DNA of 64,000 bases from Euonymus europaeus (lineage: Eukaryota; Streptophyta; Magnoliopsida; Celastrales; Celastraceae). A program made the position numbers and the translations under genes. The notes beneath the pieces were generated by a model. It was given only the letters and a program-made list of their open reading frames with translations. It did not search any database and had not been told where the DNA came from. This document shows, piece after piece, positions 59,319-64,000 of this stretch (position 1 is its first letter; each line of letters opens with the position of its first letter). The stretch covers positions 24,943,555 to 25,007,554 of the forward strand of contig OY756963.1 in NCBI GenBank assembly GCA_963580455.1, in the 5' to 3' direction.

Positions 59319-59326
59319 TATTTATA
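59319..59326 (-). promoter_or_regulatory. TATA box of the beta-expansin gene
   Basis: The minus strand reads TATAAATA here, 89 bases upstream of the start codon at 59230. That is a typical distance for a plant core promoter with a short 5'UTR. Confidence 0.6.
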
Positions 59327-59374
59327 GTGGAAATGGGCGTTGCCCTAGAGTCCATGCATCCAATCGAAAGATGC

Positions 59375-59940
59375 CACGTGTCTTCTTGACCAACTTTCAG
59401 TTAAGTCTATGTGATGGGACCCACATAGGCGGTTAATCAGGGACCCACAGGGCGTCCAATTTTATTTGTCTTATCGAAACTTTTTATTTTAATTTGTTTC
59501 CATGCTGACACTTTCACGAGGAGATGCGTCTACGAAAATCCGATACAAGATTTGCGGTCTTGGCTGAAAGCGAAATCTGTTCCTTGTTTTGCCGCTAATG
59601 GTGGTTAGCAGCCGTTGAAGGTTTGATCCAACGGTTCACTTTCACGTGACAGTTCACATCATTCACAAACAAACGGCACGTAATATTTGGCGGTAATTGG
59701 GGTTTGTGGAGTAATCTATTCTATGCAATACGTGATTAATGGGTGATTAGTATATATACACACCGTCTGATGGTTGCCACGTGTAGTACTGTTTTAATTG
59801 TCTGATAATATGGACTTTTCTGGTGATAAGAAGTTGAAAATAGTTATACTGGAAATTAAGCATGGGTGCACATGGTTATCACTTTCAAAGGGAATGGGGA
59901 ATGACCGCTTGAGTCCTTCAGATGATTTGAGCTCCACGTG
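59375..59940. promoter_or_regulatory. cluster of four CACGTG G-boxes upstream of the beta-expansin
   Basis: Perfect palindromic CACGTG occurs at 59375-59380, 59643-59648, 59778-59783 and 59935-59940, all within about 710 bases of the expansin ATG. Flanks of the first and third (GCCACGTGTC, GCCACGTGTA) match the ABRE/PIF-type core. bHLH or bZIP factors bind such sites. Light, hormone or abscisic-acid control is an inference. Confidence 0.65.
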
Positions 59941-60451
59941 CCAATCACTCTCAGTGCATGAGAGATGAAAGAAAACGCCAGCAACAAAGAAAATTTGTCC
60001 AGAGATATATTTACTCGACTTAATCAAGAACAATTGATTAATTGCGGTATTAATTGATCAGAAATTAATATGAATGAAAACAATAGTAAATTAAGAAGCG
60101 ATTTGATTGATTATATATTTGAATTATTGTTTGTATTCCCTTGACTATTCTTAATTGATAGTACAATAAAATTCTGTAAGATTCCCTTGAAATGCCAAAA
60201 AAGAAAGAAAGTGCAACATTACTTATTGTCAAATTGGGTGAGCCAAGATGAGTGTGTTGCCTAAAAAGATGTGATGCCAATTGAAATTCCATTTCCCATA
60301 TCAAGTGAGACACAAATTATAGATTCCCTCCATCTTTAAATAACAGTCGTTTATAAAAATTAAGAATGATACTCCTGATATTAATAAGAAATTAATGCAG
60401 TGGTTTCTAAAATTATTATTATTTACTAAGTGAGTAATATATAAACACAAC
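59941..60451. other. AT-rich spacer
   Basis: No gene or repeat was recognised between the most distal G-box and the next MITE. Confidence 0.35.
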
Positions 60452-60634
60452 TAGGGTGTAAACTGGAGGTTCAGATCAATTTAGGTTTTTTTACATTAAT
60501 TAAATCGACCAAACGGTTCGTTATTGATAGTTATTTTGACTATTGATCAATTCTAATAAATAAATATGTTTGAAAAAAATAACCGACTGATCGATTTAAT
60601 CATCGATCAATTTCAGATCTCTTTTACAACCCTA
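60452..60634. mobile_element. probable hAT-type MITE
   Basis: The left end TAGGGTGTAAA (60452-60462) is mirrored at the right end as TTTACAACCCTA (60623-60634), an approximately 11-12-bp terminal inverted repeat of the TAGGG-GTAAA type common in plant hAT MITEs. The inside contains partly inverted GATCAAT motifs (60475, 60604). Flanks AACACAAC and AACATAGT are partly alike, perhaps a decayed 8-bp target duplication. Confidence 0.45.
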
Positions 60635-61078
60635 AACATAGTTGCTTTAGTATATTAATGTACTTGGCTGTGTTGACCATTTGGTAATAGTGTGTTGGTT
60701 AATTTTTTGGGAGTCAAATCATGTGAATTCGAAATGTTTTCGTGTAACAAATCGTATGGGACTTACTATTGTAACGACAAATTTGTAAACCTCTTATGCT
60801 CTTCAATAAGGAAGGTATGGGCATTTCAATAAAAACAAATAAAAAGGAAGCTCGCTTCGTCAAAAAATAGGTTGAGGAAATCTGGAATAGTCTTGGAACA
60901 AAAGAATTCTCGTCGTGAGCGAACAATTCAAAGTCGAAGATGGGCCCAAAAGGCCCATTCTAAGACGAGCAATTTTAAAAGCCTGTTAATGTCTCTCTTA
61001 GGGCCTTAGAGTCGAAGACTGGACTTTCAAATTGAATACAAACTTTCGAAGGGCTTCCTTGACTTGGTCCTTTCAGCT
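60635..61078. other. spacer
   Basis: No gene, RNA gene or defined repeat was recognised. GGGCC-type short palindromic words occur near 60950-61005. Confidence 0.3.
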
Positions 61079-61453
61079 GGTAACCACAATGGTGCCAAAA
61101 ATAATGGATCATTAGTTGCTGATGTGGCTGTATTAAAAAATTTATTTTGTTGACGTGGTTGATTGATATGCGTATTTTGGTGATGTGAATGATGATGTGG
61201 CTTGACTTTTTGTAATAAATGTGGGACCCCGTCTTGATTTTAGTGTAAATTTGATATGATAGTATGAAGGATAAAAAAGTAGTTGGGTTGGATGATGGTT
61301 TTGTATTGGGAGATGTGTTTTGCTGATGTGGCAGTATTGAAATATGTGTTATTTTAAATTGATTGTATTGAAAATTGTATTTTTATGAGATAGATGTGGG
61401 ACCCATTTTCAAAATTTGTTGGGCCAATAGTAAATGACCACTGTGGTTGTCCT
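61079..61453 (+). mobile_element. MITE copy (plus orientation), TIR GGTAACCACAATGGTG
   Basis: The left terminal repeat (61079-61094) is mirrored by CCACTGTGGTTGTCCT (61438-61453). The inside is non-coding and carries GATGTGGCTTGACTTTTTG, TAATAAATGTGGGACCC and TTTGCTGATGTGGCAGTAT, all found again at 61917-62309. TIR length, size (about 375 bp) and multiplicity fit a MITE. Confidence 0.75.
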
Positions 61454-61846
61454 AGCATTTTATTGTCCTCATTAAAATTATTTATGGAACCCACTTTTAT
61501 TACACAAAAATTTAAATTACACGTATCTCTCAATACAGTCGTATCAACAAAATACATATTTCAACATAGTCACATCAACAAAACATCTCCCAATATAATT
61601 ATTCATTTCTCCATTATTCAAACCAACTATTTTCTTTTCTTACATTCTTTCCACAACAAAACTACACAAAAATCAAGATTGGTCTCATCAAAACACATCT
61701 CTCAATACAGTCACATAAGTAAAAACACACATTTCAATACAGTTACATCAATAAAACACATATCTCAATACAGCCACATAATTAAAAACACACATTCAAA
61801 TAACATATAATGTCCCCATTAAACACACACCATTGCATGTGCTCAA
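61454..61846 (-). mobile_element. related MITE copy (minus orientation)
   Basis: This is the reverse-orientation relative of its neighbours, with GGAACCCACTTTTATTACAC and repeated CATCTCTCAATACAGTCACAT units. Its right end ACCATTGCATGTGCTCA (about 61830-61846) is the inverted form of AGGGCACTTGCAATGGT. It abuts the 61079-61453 copy head to head. The left terminus is blurred. Confidence 0.6.
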
Positions 61847-61916
61847 TGTGCATTAGTTTCATGGTTTTTGTTGCTCTTTTTTAATGGGCAACTTCTAGTT
61901 TGTTCGCATAGGCTTA

Positions 61917-62309
61917 GGGCACTTGCAATGGTGTTAAGTTAATGGGCCAACAAAGTTATTGTGTTTTGCTGATGTGGCTGTATTGAAAAATGTGTTTTGT
62001 TGATGTGGTTATATTGAGATATGTATTTTGGTGATGTGGATGATGATGTGGCTTGACTTTTTGTAATAAATGTGGGACCCAGCCTTGATTTTGATGTAAA
62101 TTTGATGGGGATAGTATGAAAGATAAGAAAATTGTTGGGTTGGATAATAGTTTTGTATTGAAAGATGTGTTTTGCTGATGTGGCAGTATTGAAATATGTG
62201 TTATGCTGATTTGATTGTATTGAAAGTTGTATTTTTGTGAGATAGATGTGGGACCCAAAAACAAAGTTATTGGCCCATTAAAAGGGCAACCATTGTGGTT
62301 GCCCTTACA
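61917..62309 (+). mobile_element. MITE copy (plus orientation), best-preserved of the cluster
   Basis: The left end AGGGCACTTGCAATGGTG (about 61916-61933) is mirrored by ACCATTGTGGTTGCCCTT (about 62290-62307). The body is closely similar to 61079-61453 over most of its length (GTGATGTGGATGATGATGTGG, GGGTTGGATAATAGTTTTG, GATAGATGTGGGACCC). It has no coding capacity. Confidence 0.75.
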
Positions 62310-62819
62310 CTTACCAACAATAGAAAATAATTTCCGTGCAGGTTATGGATTTTGAATGGTTCTGCAAAGACGTGCTACCTAACCGGATCTGTCTGAAGTT
62401 ACATTGGTCAAAAGATCTGGTGAAGGTTTTACATTTATATTAGTTCTACAAACTACAAAGACGTTTTGTTTTCCAAGTGTGTTCTTTGGCACCTGAGCTT
62501 ATTGTACACAAGGCTATCTAACCAAGATGGTCGAAAGTTACATTGGTCAAAAGACCTGGTGAAAAATAATTCAATGTTCCGGGTGCATAACCCGCATGAT
62601 ATACCCAAAGATAAAGTGTGATTGACATTAATATGTCATCTCTTTTACTTAATGATTGATATTATTATCATGTTACTCAACAATAACCCAAAAAAAAAAC
62701 CAGATTTCCCAAAAACTTAAAAACATAATATAAATAAAAACCCACGATGTGTGTAAAAATTGGCTTAAATAGGTTACAGTGATCAAATCCCAGAAACATG
62801 AAAATGGAGTCCAAACGTC
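62310..62819. other. spacer and 3'UTR of NOT1
   Basis: GTTACATTGGTCAAAAGA-C-TGGTGAA occurs twice (62398 and 62531), suggesting a short local duplication of about 27 bp. The right part probably holds the 3'UTR of the NOT1 gene. No other gene was recognised. Confidence 0.4.
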
Positions 62820-64000
62820 TCAGTGTGCGTTTTCAGATGCCCAACCCGACACCATACTCTCATCCATGGGTTTTAGAGCCCCACATGATCTTGCAACTGA
62901 TTGAAAAAGTTTTTCAATCTCTGGTGCACAGCTAATGAAGGATTGGTTCCAGAAACTGTATCTTGGGTTCTGCAAAATCAACAAAAATCAATGTAAGACA
63001 AACACGAGAATTAATTTCAGTGTACATATATGAAGAATGAAAAATATGGCAACCTTGATGAGCTCGATGAAGGTAATCAAAAGACCCCATGGATGAGGTC
63101 GATTAACTATAAGGCGTTCCAGCAACACTCTCGTAATTTGCTCCTGGATGACCTCCTGCCATAGAGAGAGTAGATTGTTAATTAAGGTACCATACACCAG
63201 TGAACTAGCTTCCATACACTACCGAAAGAGATGCAGGCAGAGAAGAGACGGAAAAGAACCAAGGAGAGGAGTAAATGAATACCACAACAAATATTGTCAA
63301 AAAAAACTTTAAAAAAGAAGAAACATCTCACCTGTTTTGTTTCAGCAAATAAGTACAATAGGATGAAGGAGAAGTAATGCGTGTGATTGTTTGGATAACG
63401 AAGTTGGTTTGCAACAGCATTGAGTAAGAGGTAGCGCCCTTCGGTATCTAGTTCTGATGTAAGAGTCTGATAGACCTCCAATGCAGTATCCACCAAGAGT
63501 ACAGAGTTCGATGATTGTGAATGAGAGCCTTTTGCCTGCAACTGCTGGATGGCCTGAAAGAATTTCCGAACAATGATTATGCACAAGTTCTTTAGACAGC
63601 CATATTTTTTTAAGCTACAAAGACAAAACACCAAAATTCCAACTTCACAACCTAAACCCAACAACCAAATCCCCGCCTCAAAAACCCACCCGTATCTTTT
63701 TTCTTTCCTTCCTTTTCTCAAAGAAAGGAGCCCTGAATAAGAGGAAAACCACTGATTTCCTGCTCCCAGCTCCACTAAAGGAACATTTTATGTTTAAAGT
63801 TTGAATCATTTTGGGGATCCAACAAACAAAATATGTAAGTGCATATAAATAGGCCCAAACATTATGAAATTAATTAAGAACTTTTTTGACTTCGCAATAA
63901 GCAAAACAGCAAGGCATCATTCTGTTCCATGAAAATATGAATGAACCACCAACATGAAAACTAGAATATACCTGCATTCCAATATACAGCACAAGGGAGT
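62820..64000 (-). CDS. NOT1: CCR4-NOT transcription complex subunit 1, C-terminal exons (runs off right edge)
   Basis: Four exons are visible (minus): 63972-64000 (partial), 63332-63553, 63054-63155 and 62820-62969, joined in consistent phases. They encode about 167 residues. The sequence LVLYIGMQ, then [40 protein letters not shown] and [13 protein letters not shown] is the highly conserved C-terminal NOT1 region. This part of NOT1 binds the NOT2/NOT3 (NOT-box) module. The tail ([17 protein letters not shown]) ends at a TGA at 62820-62822. NOT1 is the scaffold of the main cytoplasmic deadenylase complex, linking CAF1/CCR4 deadenylases and mRNA-targeting factors. The large N-terminal part lies beyond the window. 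The expected stop and spacing look intact. Confidence 0.95.

Noticed and set aside
61394..61810. 138-codon plus-strand ORF
   Set aside because: It spans two MITE copies and has repetitive Thr/Ser/His/Ile composition from repeated CAATACAGTCACAT units; not a gene.
1..64000. CRISPR arrays, bacterial operons, rRNA or viral integrations
   Set aside because: No regularly spaced identical repeats, no ribosome-binding-site-led gene runs and no rRNA or viral hallmark was seen; everything fits plant nuclear DNA.

Overview
The window is nuclear DNA of a eudicot plant, most likely a woody rosid. The evidence is AT-rich sequence, split genes with GT-AG introns, plant-specific families (C1-type QALGGH zinc fingers with EAR motifs, beta-expansin, PPR protein) and plant retroelements. 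I cannot name the species. Nothing bacterial or organellar was seen. Introns were placed by eye from splice signals, reading-frame continuity and recalled family similarity.

Layout: (1) 1-1780, minus: 5' half of a domesticated MULE-transposase/SWIM-type protein running off the left edge. (2) 7651-17970, minus: a 15-exon gene for a large non-canonical nucleotidyltransferase/poly(A) polymerase-like protein; its 3' side (about 3500-7650) holds splice-like blocks of unclear status. (3) 18495-19752, minus: a PPR pseudogene with two nonsense codons, capped at its 5' end by a 5'-truncated LINE. (4) 20612-25582, minus: a two-exon U1-type zinc-finger/RGG protein. (5) 26544-34370, minus: a 13-exon SEC16 homologue (COPII/ER exit sites). 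(6) 34.8-42 kb: a gene-poor block with a TIR element and a likely LTR remnant. (7) 42079-43194, minus: an intronless three-finger C2H2 repressor-like gene. (8) 46476-46970, plus: an unrecognised 138-residue protein, the only plus-strand host gene. (9) 48854-53760: a complete young Ty1/copia element with apparently identical 212-bp LTRs, a 5-bp target duplication and one intact 1491-codon ORF. (10) 53910-55352, minus: a second, larger C2H2 repressor-like gene, next to whose poly(A) signal the copia element landed. (11) 57985-59230, minus: a beta-expansin with a TATA box and four G-boxes upstream. (12) 60.4-62.3 kb: a MITE cluster. (13) 62820-64000, minus: the C-terminal exons of NOT1 (CCR4-NOT scaffold), running off the right edge.

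The host genes are independent and share no pathway, though two touch RNA metabolism (the nucleotidyltransferase and NOT1) and two are related C2H2 repressor types in the same orientation. Most of the unusual content is mobile-element activity and its effect on neighbouring genes. I found no convincing previously undescribed biological system. The strongest leads are the copia insertion beside a host poly(A) signal, the G-box cluster upstream of the expansin, an intron that overlaps a stop codon, and the head-to-head MITE pairs.
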